Shown in pieces: positions 46,364 to 57,443 of a stretch of DNA of 64,000 nt. The stretch covers positions 1-64,000 of the forward strand of contig JAPDRN010000126.1 of the NCBI GenBank assembly GCA_030247855.1, written 5' to 3'. The translations under genes and the position numbers were made by a program. This DNA is from Knufia peltigerae. Lineage: Eukaryota; Ascomycota; Eurotiomycetes; Chaetothyriales; Trichomeriaceae. The first letter of the stretch is position 1. Every line of letters starts with the position of its first letter. Under the pieces are notes generated by a model. That model did not search any database, was not told where the DNA came from, and worked only from the letters and a program-made list of their open reading frames with translations.

Positions 46364-48328
46364 CTAGAACAAATCCACTTGTTCATACTTGGGGAAGAAG
46401 TTTGCTTTCGCGTCAGCATATTCTTTCAGGATCAATTGTCGTCTTGCCTCAGATCTGACGGTAATCATGGCCGGAAACTCAAAGGGACACATGGTAAGTC
46501 CCTCCCTGTAACCTGTCTCGACGCTGGGGTCAGGTAGAATCGGCTTTTTCGTTTCAGGGTCCATCTTCGGTTCAATCTTGAACGCCCAGAGTAATTTGGT
46601 GATGGCATGCCAGAGGTTTCGATCCGCTAAGTGTATCCCTGGGCACAGGCGACGACCATTGCCTATAGTTCCAAGAGAAGTAAGTCAGCGGGAAAAGCAA
46701 ATCATAAACGGACATGAAAAATCTTCAATGAACGAACCAAATCCATAATGATCACGATTCTCGTAATCTGCAGAATTTGCGTATTCTGCTGCCAACAATG
46801 TCCGTCCCTTGTAATGGTCGGGATCAAAAGTATTAGGGTGCGGAAATTTGGACTCATCCTGGTGCAAACCATAGACGTTCACAAACAGGACCGTTCCTTT
46901 GGGAAGGAATTTTCCATCCACCCACTGGTCTGGAGACCAAAAAAAGTCAGCAAAAGTACAAAAACTGTTGGCTTCAAAATCCAACGCCCTGAGGCAGACA
47001 CTTACCTTCTGAGAGTGCATGTGGGAACCCCAGTGGTGCTGTTGGTCTCCACCGCATCGCCTCCTTGACCATGGTGGCAAGATAAGGCATGGATTTATAG
47101 TCGGACCACGTCGGTAGTCTCTTGTCACCCACGACGGCGTCTATTTCAGCCTGAGCCTTCTTCTGTACCTCGGGGTAGAGGACCATCGCTTGCAACCAAG
47201 AGCTCAAGGTCGAAGCAGAGGTGTCTGAACCTCCCTTGAGCGTGACACCGGCCAGAAGCATAATGTTGTGGCTCGAAAGACCGTGCTTCTCCTCCTGTTC
47301 CAACAGTCGGTCCGCGATACAGTCCGTTGGCCCGGTCGTCCTTCGTCTTTCTTCCACAGATCGGAGTAGACCTCCATAAAGGTTATGTACTTTGTCATGG
47401 ACAAGGCTAGCGCGATTCATCCAGTTTCCGAGAAATCGTTGAGGAACCAATTTCAGAATTGGAAACAAATCAACCGGCGGAGTCGCTCCAAACTCATTGA
47501 TCCTAGCCCAAAGCTCGACGATGTCGTTGAGCTTCTTGGTCCACGGTGCGTCAATTGAGGGTGATCGAATTCCGTAGACTTTGAAGAAAGAAAGCGCGTC
47601 AGTCAGCCAGTTTTCAGCCTTGGATCTCCTTGCTGCAGAGAGAGAGAGATGATTTACCGATACTCATGATGATGCTGTTGCTAAATCTCTTGAGATGCTG
47701 CATCCACTCATCCGGCGATTGAAGGACGTCGTAAAGCAGCTGGACGCTTTCAGCCTGGTGGATCTTGCTGTGTTCCCGATCACAAAGGGCCTCCGTCAAG
47801 TCTTGATGGATCAATCTACGCATCATCCGCCACCTCGGAGTGTTGTCCATCATGAGCATGTGGTCTCCCTCCGTGATGAGGTGTTGCGAAACCAACGATA
47901 CGGGCCGATTGCTCGAGGCCGAGGCCTTCTTGTCCATGATTTGCTTGATGATCCGTCGATCCGTGAGGACAACTGCGGTCCCTGGGCCCAGCTTGAGACT
48001 GTACATGCCGCCATACTGCTTTGCCCATTCTGTAAATCTGTGTTAATGGTCAGTGTATGGCACACATGTATGGGAGGTTGATAAGCAAGCTTTTGCAACC
48101 TACTGCAGATAAGGCTTGTGCAAGGGCATCTGATGCAAGTTACCGATAATGGGCAACGTACGTGGGCCTTTTTTGTTCTCTCGTTAATTTTCTTGTCCAA
48201 CATTCTTCCCCGTCGTACTATGTGGACGTACCATTGGGGAGATTTGGACCTCTTCTTCCTATACAAGCGATGGAATAGATCAAGACGCCCACTGTAAAGA
48301 TGACGGGAGCCAAGAGCAACAACCCCAT
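46364..48328 (-). CDS. Cytochrome P450 monooxygenase (CYP64/OrdA-like)
   Basis: Six exons: 48328-48232, 48167-48104, 48037-47658, 47578-47006, 46929-46738, 46662-46364; all phases agree; 534 residues. The N-terminus has a membrane anchor (GLLLLAPVIFTVGVLIYS) and the hinge RRGPNLPNGPRTLPIIGNLHQMP. Core motifs: HMLMMDNTPRWRMMRRLIHQD (C helix), the I-helix LKGGSDTSAST, K-helix KEAMRWRP, PKGTVLFVNVYGLHQD, and the heme loop FGNGRRLCPGIHLADRN with Cys442. This pattern resembles O-methylsterigmatocystin oxidoreductase (OrdA, CYP64) and related secondary-metabolism/xenobiotic P450s. It is divergent from an SDR 765 bp away. Confidence 0.93.
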
Positions 48329-49092
48329 TGTCACAATAGGTTCAAGGTTGAGATTTCACGAAGGCTGCCTCGTGTCTTCTAGATGTTCCTGGTGAATACA
48401 ATGCTCACAAACCGTGTAACTCATGGAATCAACTGGTGAGCTTGACTTTGATATGAGGATAAATATTGAATCTCTATACAAGGCTGTAATTCTATTCTAT
48501 GAGCCGATCTTGATTCCTTTTTTTCGGGTAAAAAAGGGGTAGGCATGTCTGAATGAAATGCTCTGGAACTCACTACGTTGCCACAGCCTTAGCCCCATAA
48601 TCCACCCTCCGTCTATCACCGTAACACATGGGGTCGATGTTTGAAGCTGAAGGGTTGTTCAGATGGACTAGTACCGGGGTAACCGTACTCGCGGAGGCCA
48701 GGAGCAGGGCGAATGTCAATTGCTGTAAGGGGTATCCCCCAAACTCGCTGCTTCTCAGCAACGGCTGAAGGCGGTTGTCAGCTTCTTCGGATGGAGGGGT
48801 GGAAGGGGGGACACATCTCCACGCATCAACTCATTGTTCCCTCCAGACTTCTGGGATTGGTAGGCCCTGAACGAAGTATCTACAACTGTAACGATATGTC
48901 GACGTTGCGTGATCCGACCAGGCCGAATGCCGGAGTTATGTCGCTCTATACATTGTGGTGGAGGTTCTCACATCAATCTGACCTGAGTCTGTCCATCTCC
49001 CCCGCCACAGTATCAGGTGGTTCATTCAGACACCGCGCAGTCCTTCCCGTTTGCCTCAATCTAGGTTTCCCTTATGTCATGTACCAAGCAAC
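48329..49092. promoter_or_regulatory. Divergent promoter, P450 / SDR
   Basis: 764 bp between the starts of the P450 (minus) and an SDR (plus). Carries a CCCCC run at 48736-48740 and a G-rich block near 48,790-48,815. No gene recognised. Confidence 0.5.
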
Positions 49093-49909
49093 ATGTCGAG
49101 CCTAAAAGATAAAGTCATTGCTATCACTGGAGCAGCCGGGGGCATTGGAGCAGCCACGGCTTGTATGCTTGCTTCTCGAGGAGCGAAACTCTCTCTGGCC
49201 GACACAGACGCAAGTGCGTTGCAGCACTTGTCTCGGGACATAACCACCAAGTACAAGACGAAGGTACTCACAACCACTGTCGACGTGACAAACTCCGACC
49301 AGGTAGATCAATGGATCGTAGCCACCGTCAAACACTTCTCCAAGCTTTCTGGAGGTGTCAATCTTGCGGGAATAGTTGGCAGAGATTTCGGGAGAAAAGG
49401 GGCACATGAAGTTTCCGATCATGATTTTGACTTGGTCATGAAAATCAACGTCAAAGGTGTTATGGCCTGTCAACGTGCACAATTACTGCACATTGAAGAC
49501 GGAGGGTCAATTGTGAACGCTGCCAGTGTTTCGGGAAAGATGGGCATACCTCAGGCGCTAGCCTACGCTGCAAGCAAGCACGCTGTTATCGGACTCACTC
49601 GAGTCGCTGCGGTCGAGAACGGGCACCGCAGGGTGAGAGTGAATGCTATTGCCCCGTAAGTAGATCCCCTTTCGTCCAGAACATGCTCAATCCTGTGTGG
49701 TCACTAATGGACACGATAGAGGGAGTATCGATACTAAAATGCTGGATACGGCTCGAGAAGTTCACATAGGCGACAATGATCACAAGTCACCAATCAACCG
49801 GGCAGGTAAAGCAGAAGAAGTGGGAGCTTTGATCGCGTTTTTGCTGAGTGACGAGGCAACATTCACAACCGGAGCAGTCTACACAATTGATGGTGGGCTA
49901 ACCCCTTAA
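49093..49909 (+). CDS. Short-chain dehydrogenase/reductase
   Basis: Two exons: 49093-49655 and 49720-49909; 250 residues. Motifs: TGAAGGIGAAT (cofactor), SLADTD with the aspartate typical of NAD(H) preference, VDVTNSDQ, GGVNLAGIVG in place of the usual NNAG, ASVSGKMGIPQ (catalytic serine), Y-x-x-x-K in YAASKHAVIG, the spliced IAPGSIDTKM, and a closing TGAVYTIDGGLTP. It is a cyclopentanol-dehydrogenase/3-oxoacyl-reductase-like classical SDR. Its start shares an upstream region with a P450. Confidence 0.92.
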
Positions 49910-50003
49910 ATATCCATGTACTCTATATACATCAGTCGATCGTCGACGGAAACAAGAGTGATTATATCCCAACACAATTGTCTAAAGCAGATTCTACTCA
50001 CTC

Positions 50004-50474
50004 TCAGATGATCCAAGGCCCGACTTTGCTTTCGTGGTCTTCCGAAATGAACATCACCATTGATTCGCGATCAAACAGATTTTCTTCGTCCCTCTTCACA
50101 ATCTCGCTGAAGTCGGGATTGGATTGTCCCTTGAAAGAGTCAAACAAATCCTTGTCAGAATACCACACCTCCATAATAACATCATAGCCTCCAGTCTTCG
50201 GCGCTGCCAAGGGGGAGGCTAGCCCTGCAAAGGGTTCCAGATATCGGCGTGCATATCGCAGAACACCAGGATGTGAAACGTGTTCGTCGAACAGCTTAAT
50301 GTGATGATTCTCATAGTAGTCCTTAAACTCTTCCATGGACAATCCAGGTTTCCTCTTGAATAGACCTACAACCTTCACCGTCGTCGGCTTGCCGTTCTGA
50401 AGGGGATCATCAGCGCCGAGTGACAGCAACTCCAAGTAGTATCAACTTACGGGTCCGCTAGTAGCTTGTGCCAT
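50004..50474 (-). CDS. EthD-type dimeric barrel protein (paralog of the gene at 57.4 kb)
   Basis: Two exons: 50474-50451 (8 codons) and 50396-50004 (131 codons); 138 residues. It contains VVGLFKRKPGLSMEEFKDYYE, the histidine pair region NHHIKLFDEH, GVLRYARRYLEP, TGGYDVIMEVWYSDKDLF and a closing MVMFISEDHESKVGPW. These are the strands and helices of the EthD family. The gene at 57,444 encodes a clearly homologous protein with the same phase-0 intron position type and a second exon of identical length (393 nt), so the two arose by duplication. Probably a cofactor-free lyase, cyclase or isomerase-like helper; activity unproven. Divergent from an MFS transporter. Confidence 0.87.
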
Positions 50475-51107
50475 GGTTCAAAGGTTCGTAGTTGTGACAA
50501 GGTGTCTTGAAAGTCCTCGATTCCAGTATCGTTCAGTCTTGGTAATGGCTATACCGATTTGATTATTTGGTGCTTTTAGCCATAATCTCCTGGAGATGCA
50601 CCCCCAAACCCTAGGAGCAAATGACCCCACCCGACCCCAGGCCATGAGGGTGCGACTATGGGGGGAACTTCTGCCCCAACCAGGCTGACCAATACTCTAT
50701 CCTATTACGACGACAATTAGAAAACTCCGCTCCACCCCTAACTACTCCATTCTCCGTGCGAATACGAGCCACCATCCCATGGAAACGTGCGAAGAGTGGC
50801 ATATTAAAGTTCCAGAGGCACGGTGGTTCCGGATGGGGTCCCCAGGCGCCTTGAATTCCCTCAGATGAGTCTCGACCATTTCTGCTGACAACCCTAATGT
50901 TGTCCAAGTTTAATAGAGTTCATATCTGAGCATCGAGCGCCACGTTTCGAAGTCGACTTCCAGGCATTGTGGTCACGGAAACCCCATGGGGCCTCTAATA
51001 AGTGTATAAAGACGAAAGTGGCATTCTCACACATTCCCCAGCTTTCTCACATCTCATTTCCTCTCACTATCATAGTCGTACGCAACCTCTTTCTAAGTAT
51101 CAAGAAG
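50475..51107. promoter_or_regulatory. Divergent promoter, EthD-type / MFS
   Basis: 633 bp between the starts of the EthD-type gene (minus) and the MFS transporter (plus). It has several C- and G-runs (50601-50605, 50660-50665) and a GGGG/CCCC-rich block between about 50,600 and 50,850. Confidence 0.5.
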
Positions 51108-53060
51108 ATGGCGATAGCTAAAGAAGAATCTTCTGTCTATTCCACTATGCCAGCTACCAACGTCGACATCAATGAAAGTGAGGGAGGCACCCTCTGGAAT
51201 CATGCCAAAACATTCGCCCTCGTGGGAGTAAGTTTTCTCCATCTAGCCAATGTAGTCTGGAATGACGGTGGCTAATGACGGCACGAAAAGGCGGTTCTCA
51301 GCTTGTTCTTCTGCGAATTGATCATCTTGGTGGGCGGTGGGACTTTTGCTCAGCGTGTTGCCTCTGAAATTGGAGGTGTCGGTCTCACCTCATGGCCATC
51401 ACTGGCAGTGATCATCTTCACTGTTGCCCTCGCAGCACCGCTTTCCCAGGCTTCCGACTAGTGAGTCCAATTCCTCCCGATGTGCCTGATCCATTTACGG
51501 TCAACGTTTATGCTGACATGACTTGGAAACAGTTGGGGCAGAAAATGGATCCTTGTCGTTCCCAATATCGGTGGGATAGCTGGTGCCATCATCTCTGCCC
51601 GTGCGACTTCAATGGGAATGTACATCGCCGGATTCTGTGTTGGAGGCATCGGCTTCGGTGCACAAGGCCTCATTCTGGCCGTCATATCTGAAGTCCTGCC
51701 CCGCCGCTTCCGTTCCTGGGCTCAGGCCTCTGCCAACATCATGAATGCTCTCGGGTCCATCTTTGCTTTAACCGTGGGTGGTTACTTGGTTCAGTCGCGT
51801 GTTGGCGGCTTCCGGATCTACTTCTACATCTGTGCCGGAATCTACGCTGTTTCCGTTCTTCTCGTCTTCCTCCTCTATAACCCGCCACCCAGGGAACTCC
51901 AGTCTCTGAGTTTCAGAGAGAAGGTCGCGGCTCTGGATTGGCCAGCATATTTTCTTCTTGGAACCGGATGCACTCTACTCTGTTTAGGACTGTTATGGGC
52001 GGAAAATCCCTACCCTTGGAAGGACGCTCATGTCCTTGCACCTCTTCTTATCGGTGTTGTTCTGCTCAGTATCCTGGCTGTTTACGCCACGAAGTTTAAG
52101 AAAGACGGTTTGTTTCATCATGCTCTCTTCCACCACCGCAACTTTCCAATTTCGGTGGTCGGCTCTGCTATCGAGGGCATGGGCTATATGACAGCGGCCG
52201 TCTTCTTTCCTTACGCACTATCCGTTCTTCAGGCAGGCCATCTAAGCACCTACAGACAATACCTGTGCCAGATGGTCGGTTTCTGTGCTTTTGGTGTCGC
52301 CTGTTTTCTCTCGGGTCTCTACATTTACAAAACAAAGTCAGTCAGAATGACCGGCGTAGGAACATTTGTCATGTTTCTCATCTTCATGTGTGTCATGGCC
52401 AGTGTCAACGAAAACACTCCCTCGACCCATTACTGGGGCTACATTCTCTTCTACGGCTCAGGCCTGGGCCTAGCCCTCGTCACTTTCTTCACAGCTGCGC
52501 AGTTTGCTACACCACCCGAGCTGATTGCCACAACTTCTGGGATCTGTACTGGCGTCCGCAGCTTAGGCGGTTCAATTGGATTGTCTATTATCAACGCCAT
52601 ATTTGCGAGTACCCTCACCAGCAACCTGGCTCCGAAGGTCACCAAGGCTGTAGTACCACTGGGTTTGGAGGGCACAAATATCGGTATGCTCATTGGCGCC
52701 TTGACCTCGGGAAATATTGCTTTGGCAGAACAGATTCCTGGTATCAGTCCCGAGATTATCGCTGCAGCTGGTCTGGCCATCAAGCAAGCATACGTAGTCT
52801 CGTTTAGAAACGTCTTTATTTGTGGAGCAGCATTCATGGCTGTGGGCATCATAAGTGAGTTCGAACCCTCCCAGTGAAAAAGACTACCCTTACTGACTTG
52901 TTCGACTGCAGTCACTGCTTTTATGACCAACCCCCGTTCAGAGTTCAACGCAAAGGTGGATGCACCTATCGCTGTCTCGTCGGAATCCGACCTTGAGCAC
53001 GAATCCAAGGCTGTCCCCGTCGAGCACAACGAGAATCACGAGCTTGCCGAACAAAGATAA
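51108..53060 (+). CDS. MFS transporter (TRI12/siderophore-type, 14-helix)
   Basis: Four exons: 51108-51227, 51291-51460, 51533-52854 and 52912-53060; 586 residues. After a 38-residue cytosolic N-terminus come multiple hydrophobic helices. MFS signature A lies in PLSQASDYWGRKW, spanning the exon 2/3 junction, then PNIGGIAGAIISARATSMG, GFGAQGLILAVISEVLPRRFRSWAQ and a long C-terminal half with RSLGGSIGLSIINAIFAS. The pattern fits fungal trichothecene-efflux-pump-like (TRI12, PF06609) and siderophore transporters. In a metabolic cluster it would import a substrate or export a product; the sequence does not tell which. A hydrophilic 45-residue C-terminal tail follows. Confidence 0.9.
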
Positions 53061-53490
53061 GCGATGAGAGCTACCTCGTCAGGAAAGTTGAGAAGCGATA
53101 GAAAGAGATAAGAGATATTGTTAGAGGAAACATTAGCCAGAGTTAAGATTCGCATTCAAATGCTTGTGGCTAAGACCACTACGTAGCTTGACTCTAACAT
53201 TATTGAATGGAAGAGTGAACCAGTTTTGACTTGACCGTCTCATGGGAACGCCTTTCACGCACAAAATATCGGACGAGGTCAGTATAACAACCGATGGCCT
53301 TGAACCCCGACAGAGGCGTTGAGAGCGTTGTAGTATTTTCTCATGATTGTTCTTCTCAGAGGCCATTGTGGACTTAAACCTGGACTATACATTCCTCGAT
53401 TTCATCGTCACAAAGTAGGACAGACGAATTCAGTGATATCTGTTCTCATCATTCTATCAAGTTCTACTTAAGAGTAGCCTACATAACGTA
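53061..53490. other. Intergenic, convergent 3' ends
   Basis: Between the MFS transporter and the minus-strand SDR. No feature recognised. Confidence 0.5.
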
Positions 53491-54297
53491 CTAATATTGC
53501 AGAGCAAGGGCACCTCCATCACATCTTACCACGGTTCCGGTGACGTTGCTGGCCTCATCGCTCAACAAAAATGCAATGACCTGGGCCTGTTCCATGGGCT
53601 TAGCGCCTCTCTTGAGAGCCGTGGCTTGAATTCCCGGCTCCACATATTCCTTCGCGACGCTCATTAGACGCCTGGAGAGCGTCAACCCCGTGGCAATGGC
53701 ATTCACCCTGATGCCTTTTGATCCATACTCGGTTGCGGCGGCAGTGCTCATCGTACTGATGGCTGCTTTGGAAGAGCCGTACAAGCTGATGCCTGGTTCA
53801 GTTTGCGTGGCGGATATGGAGCTCATGTTGACAATGGCCGATCCGCTCTTCATGTGAGGAATCTGGGTCCGCATACAATTGTACACGCCCCGGGTGTTCA
53901 TGTCGATGGAGAAGTTGAAGTCTTCAGTGGCCGTGTCAGCCAGTTTGTTGTACTTGTGGACCGCTCCAGCGATGTTGGCTGCACCGTCCAGTCGGCCGAA
54001 TTTGGCGATTGTCTCGTCAATCCAGTCTCTGACCTGGTCCTCCTTGCTGACGTCCACGACCTTGGTGAAGAACTTCTGTCCGAGTAAAGCTGACGTCTTG
54101 GACTTTTCCTGAAGTGCCGCCTCCAACTCCGCCATCCCCTCTGGGTTGTTGCTCATGGCAGAGACAGTGGCGCCACGGGACCAGAGAAGAAGGGTAGTCG
54201 CCAGCCCGATACCGGAACTTGCTCCTGTAATGGTAATCACCTTGCCCTCGAAAGGATGTGCCGACAGAGCTGCGGGAAAGTCTACTTCAAGACCCAT
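53491..54297 (-). CDS. Short-chain dehydrogenase/reductase
   Basis: Single exon, 268 residues. Motifs: TGASSGIGLAT (cofactor loop), VSAMSNNPEGM where the acidic residue for NAD is replaced by Ser/Asn, suggesting possible NADPH use, VVDVSKEDQV, DGAANIAGAVHKY, the catalytic serine in IVNMSSISATQ, Y-x-x-x-K in YGSSKAAIST, and NVTGTVVRCDGGAL. It is a third, separate classical SDR of the cluster, not a recent duplicate of the other two. It shares its promoter region with the KstD-like flavoprotein gene. Confidence 0.92.
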   Translation of the reverse strand: MGLEVDFPAALSAHPFEGKVITITGASSGIGLATTLLLWSRGATVSAMSNNPEGMAELEAALQEKSKTSALLGQKFFTKVVDVSKEDQVRDWIDETIAKFGRLDGAANIAGAVHKYNKLADTATEDFNFSIDMNTRGVYNCMRTQIPHMKSGSAIVNMSSISATQTEPGISLYGSSKAAISTMSTAAATEYGSKGIRVNAIATGLTLSRRLMSVAKEYVEPGIQATALKRGAKPMEQAQVIAFLLSDEASNVTGTVVRCDGGALALQY

Positions 54298-54925
54298 GGT
54301 GAATGTTCATCAGCCAACTTCCTAAACGTTCAACGATACTATGGTGATTGTAGTTCCAGAAACGACTCGTCAATGGCAAACTTGGCCGTCTTGTAAATGT
54401 CTCGGCGCCGTATCGATACGTTTGTTCACAAAGGTCCCATTTATCATTATTCTACCACGAGCTATCACAGGAGGCAAATATGATTCACATTCCCCACAAA
54501 ATCATTTTGCATGAGCTGAACTACTGTCTGCAAGATCTCGGGAGAGTCTGGAGAGATCCACAGTTCGATCAATCGTGTTGTTTATTGGTACTCCACGCCT
54601 GCCCGAGGGAATGGTTAACTGGTCTCGGGTAAATCTGGGGTGAAAAGGGGTTGATTTCAAAGCCGGATCCACCCACTCACGAACTCGTGCGATGCTTCGT
54701 CTGCTTGCCATCCCCAGGTTTCTGGCTTTCTCCATGATCGCCTCCAACAGAGATATTGACATCCTCCGAAGGTGGAGAAGGCACGGTGTCCTGGTTCTTT
54801 TCTGTCAACAAAATCTGCCTTTAATTAATTTATATTGCGGTCAACTACAAAGCCTGCTGGTAGGCGCTGTCACATTCTCCGCCATTATTGCCTGTGTAAG
54901 CAGACGGCACATCCAAAAGTTCAGG
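54298..54925. promoter_or_regulatory. Divergent promoter, SDR / KstD-like
   Basis: 628 bp between the starts of the SDR (minus) and the KstD-like gene (plus). G4-runs occur near 54,636-54,650. Frames that cross it are short and unassigned. Confidence 0.5.
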
Positions 54926-56807
54926 ATGTTGCGAAAACCACCATTGCTCCAGTCTCGGTCACCATTCGATGTAGGCGCATCTCTCTTATGCTCACAGTCA
55001 AGCATTTCTCGTGTAAGGGCACCGAGGAGGTACCTTAAATCCCGCGCAACGTACGCGACTGTGGTCGAGGTACGTATCCTATCACCAACTGGACTCATCA
55101 TTTTTTTGCTTCACTAACCATCGACTCCAGGCACCTAGATACGATGTTGAATATGACGTGGTAGTCGTTGGTTCAGGGGCAGGGGGGCTGACAGCTGCCT
55201 TAGCCGCGGCCCTCAAGGGAAACCGAAAGGTCCTTGTCGCTGAGAAAACGAAATGGTTTGGAGGCACATCAGCGTACTCGGGAGGAGCCCTCTGGCTCCC
55301 TATGAATTCTGTGTCATTGTCTGCAGGTTTCCAGGACTCGAGAGAACGAGCAGAAACATACTTACGGAATTACTTGAAAGAAGACTACGACGGTTCGAAG
55401 ACGATGGTGACAGCATATCTCGAAGCAGCTCCAGCGATGACCGAGTTCTTAGAATCCAACTCGGCGACAAAGTTCGTCGCGGCACCAACTCCAGACTACT
55501 ACTTGGAGCTCGACGGTGCTTGCAAGGCAGGGCGAACTGTTTTGAATGCTCCCTATGACGGCCGAAGATTAGGTCGTATGGTTAAACAAGTACGATACCC
55601 ACTACAAGGATACTGCGCCTTTGGATCATTACAAGTTGACCTTCTGGACATGAATACCTGGAGACAGCCATTCAGAAGTCTGGGAAACTTTTCATCTGTT
55701 ACACGAGGTGTCCTTCGATACGCCTTTGACCGAGTGCGGTGGGGGAAAGGAACAAAATTGTGCAACGGCAATGCATTAGTCGGTCGACTACTGGAGAAGT
55801 CTTCACAATCTGGTATCGATTTATGGAATAATGCTCCAGCTGTAGAGCAGATCCTAGAGGATGGGCGCGTCACCGGTATGATGATCAGCCGAAATGGTCA
55901 GAAGATGAGAGTCCGGGCACGGAACGGAGTCATCCTCGCAAGTGGCGGGTTTGCAAGATCAAGCGAACTCAGCCGCAAATACCTATCGAACCCCGATTGG
56001 ACAGTCAGCCCTCGAGGAAATGTGGGAGATGGCATGCGATTCGGTCTTGCAAGTGGAGGAAGCTTGCCAGAACCCCTGGGTGAAGATGCCGCCTTATGGT
56101 CTCCCATATCGATATTGAACTCTCCCAAGGGCCCTGCTCGTTCCTATCCACATTTTGCTACTGCTATCACCAAGCCAGGCTCGATAATGGTAGATGGCGA
56201 CGGCAAACGGTTTGTAAACGAAGCAGCCGCATATCAGGACCTCGGACGTGCGACTCATAAGGCTGGTGTCCGCGTGTCTCACCTCGTTGGTGACAAGCGA
56301 CATCTGCGGAACTATGGAATGGGCATGGCCTTGCCGGGAGGTTATCCTATCAGACACCTCATCAAGCGCGGCTATCTCATTACCGCCCCCAGTATTCCGG
56401 CTCTTGCAGAGAGGATCGGGGTCAATCCCGCCAACCTTTCAGCTACTATCGAACGGTTCAACGGTTTCGCTCGTAAAGGCAAAGATGAGGACTTTGGCCG
56501 CGGAGATGGATCATTCGACCAAGCCTACGGCGATTTCGAAGTCAAGCCGAATCCAAGCTTAGCACCTATCGAAAAGGGTCCGTTTTACGCTTTGACGTTA
56601 TTCTCAGGAAACGGCATCACCATGTATGGCTTGAATACGAACAAGGACGGCCAGGTGCTGAAGGAATCAGGAGAGCCAGTCCCTGGCCTATATGCTGTGG
56701 GTGCAGACTCGAATCACTTCTTGCGAGGGAAATATCCTTCTGGGGGTCTAACCTTGGGCCCATCAATGGTGTTTGGATATCGTGCGGGTGTTCATGTTGC
56801 AGGTTGA
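54926..56807 (+). CDS. 3-ketosteroid-dehydrogenase-like FAD flavoprotein
   Basis: Two exons: 54926-55069 and 55131-56807; 606 residues. Exon 1 encodes 48 residues rich in Arg, Ser and Leu, with no acidic residue apart from one Asp until its end and a run such as RVRAPRRYLKSRATYATVVE, which looks like a mitochondrial presequence. Exon 2 begins APRYDVEYDVVVVGSGAGG with the FAD loop G62-x-G64-x-x-G67, then KTKWFGGTSAYSGGALWLP, a motif of FAD_binding_2 delta-1-dehydrogenases. It ends with YAVGADSNHFLRGKYPSGGLTLGPSMVFGYRAG, the family's C-terminal FAD-binding strand. KstD-type enzymes desaturate ring ketones; fungal relatives act on diverse cyclic substrates. Confidence 0.88.
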
Positions 56808-57443
56808 TCGTCTCCTTGTATAGTACTATTATCTTGTCGTGGCAGAGGGCCCTTCGATCTAGATTGCAAAATCCAGGAAAGCTTCCACGTTTCTAAACTG
56901 TGATACAAGCTTGAATGTCTCAGATTTACCAAATATGGCGAGAGGTTGCAGATTCAACTCTCGTCCTGTCCGGTGCAGTTACTGTTATTTCAGAGAATGG
57001 CTCTGCCTTGAAATCACAACACCAAAGAGCCCACTCGTCCCAGCTACAGACGTCCTAAAGTCCCAATTCGCCCTTCGTATGTGTTGACTCCAGGATTTTC
57101 CGATGCCGCGACGGGAGGCCATGGAGACGCCGTCTCCACTCTTTCAACTGGGGAAATCTGAATGACGAAGGGGTAGAGCATTCGGCTTCTCAACTCTTGC
57201 GGCAGCATCGTCCTATCTGCTGCGCACTACCAATCTAGTGGGAGCCTCGGCAACTGGAACTGATTTGCTATAAAGAAGTATTTCATCGTTGCAATGCTAA
57301 GAGTTAGACCTTCTCACCAGCATCGTCGTCAACATCAATTCGGCAAGGTAACACCAGGACCTTAGACCAAGGTGAGTTCCTTCTTGCCTGTGTAGTTCTT
57401 GCAATCCTGCTGACAATCTTTCTCATATTGAGGGCGTGAAAGA
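56808..57443. other. Intergenic
   Basis: Between two plus-strand cluster genes; probable promoter of the second EthD-type paralog. No gene recognised. Confidence 0.5.

Noticed and set aside
54692..54925. Upstream extension of the KstD-like first exon frame
   Set aside because: The frame is open from 54692, but the ATG at 54926 begins a compact basic presequence, and the upstream part overlaps the divergent promoter without recognisable protein character.
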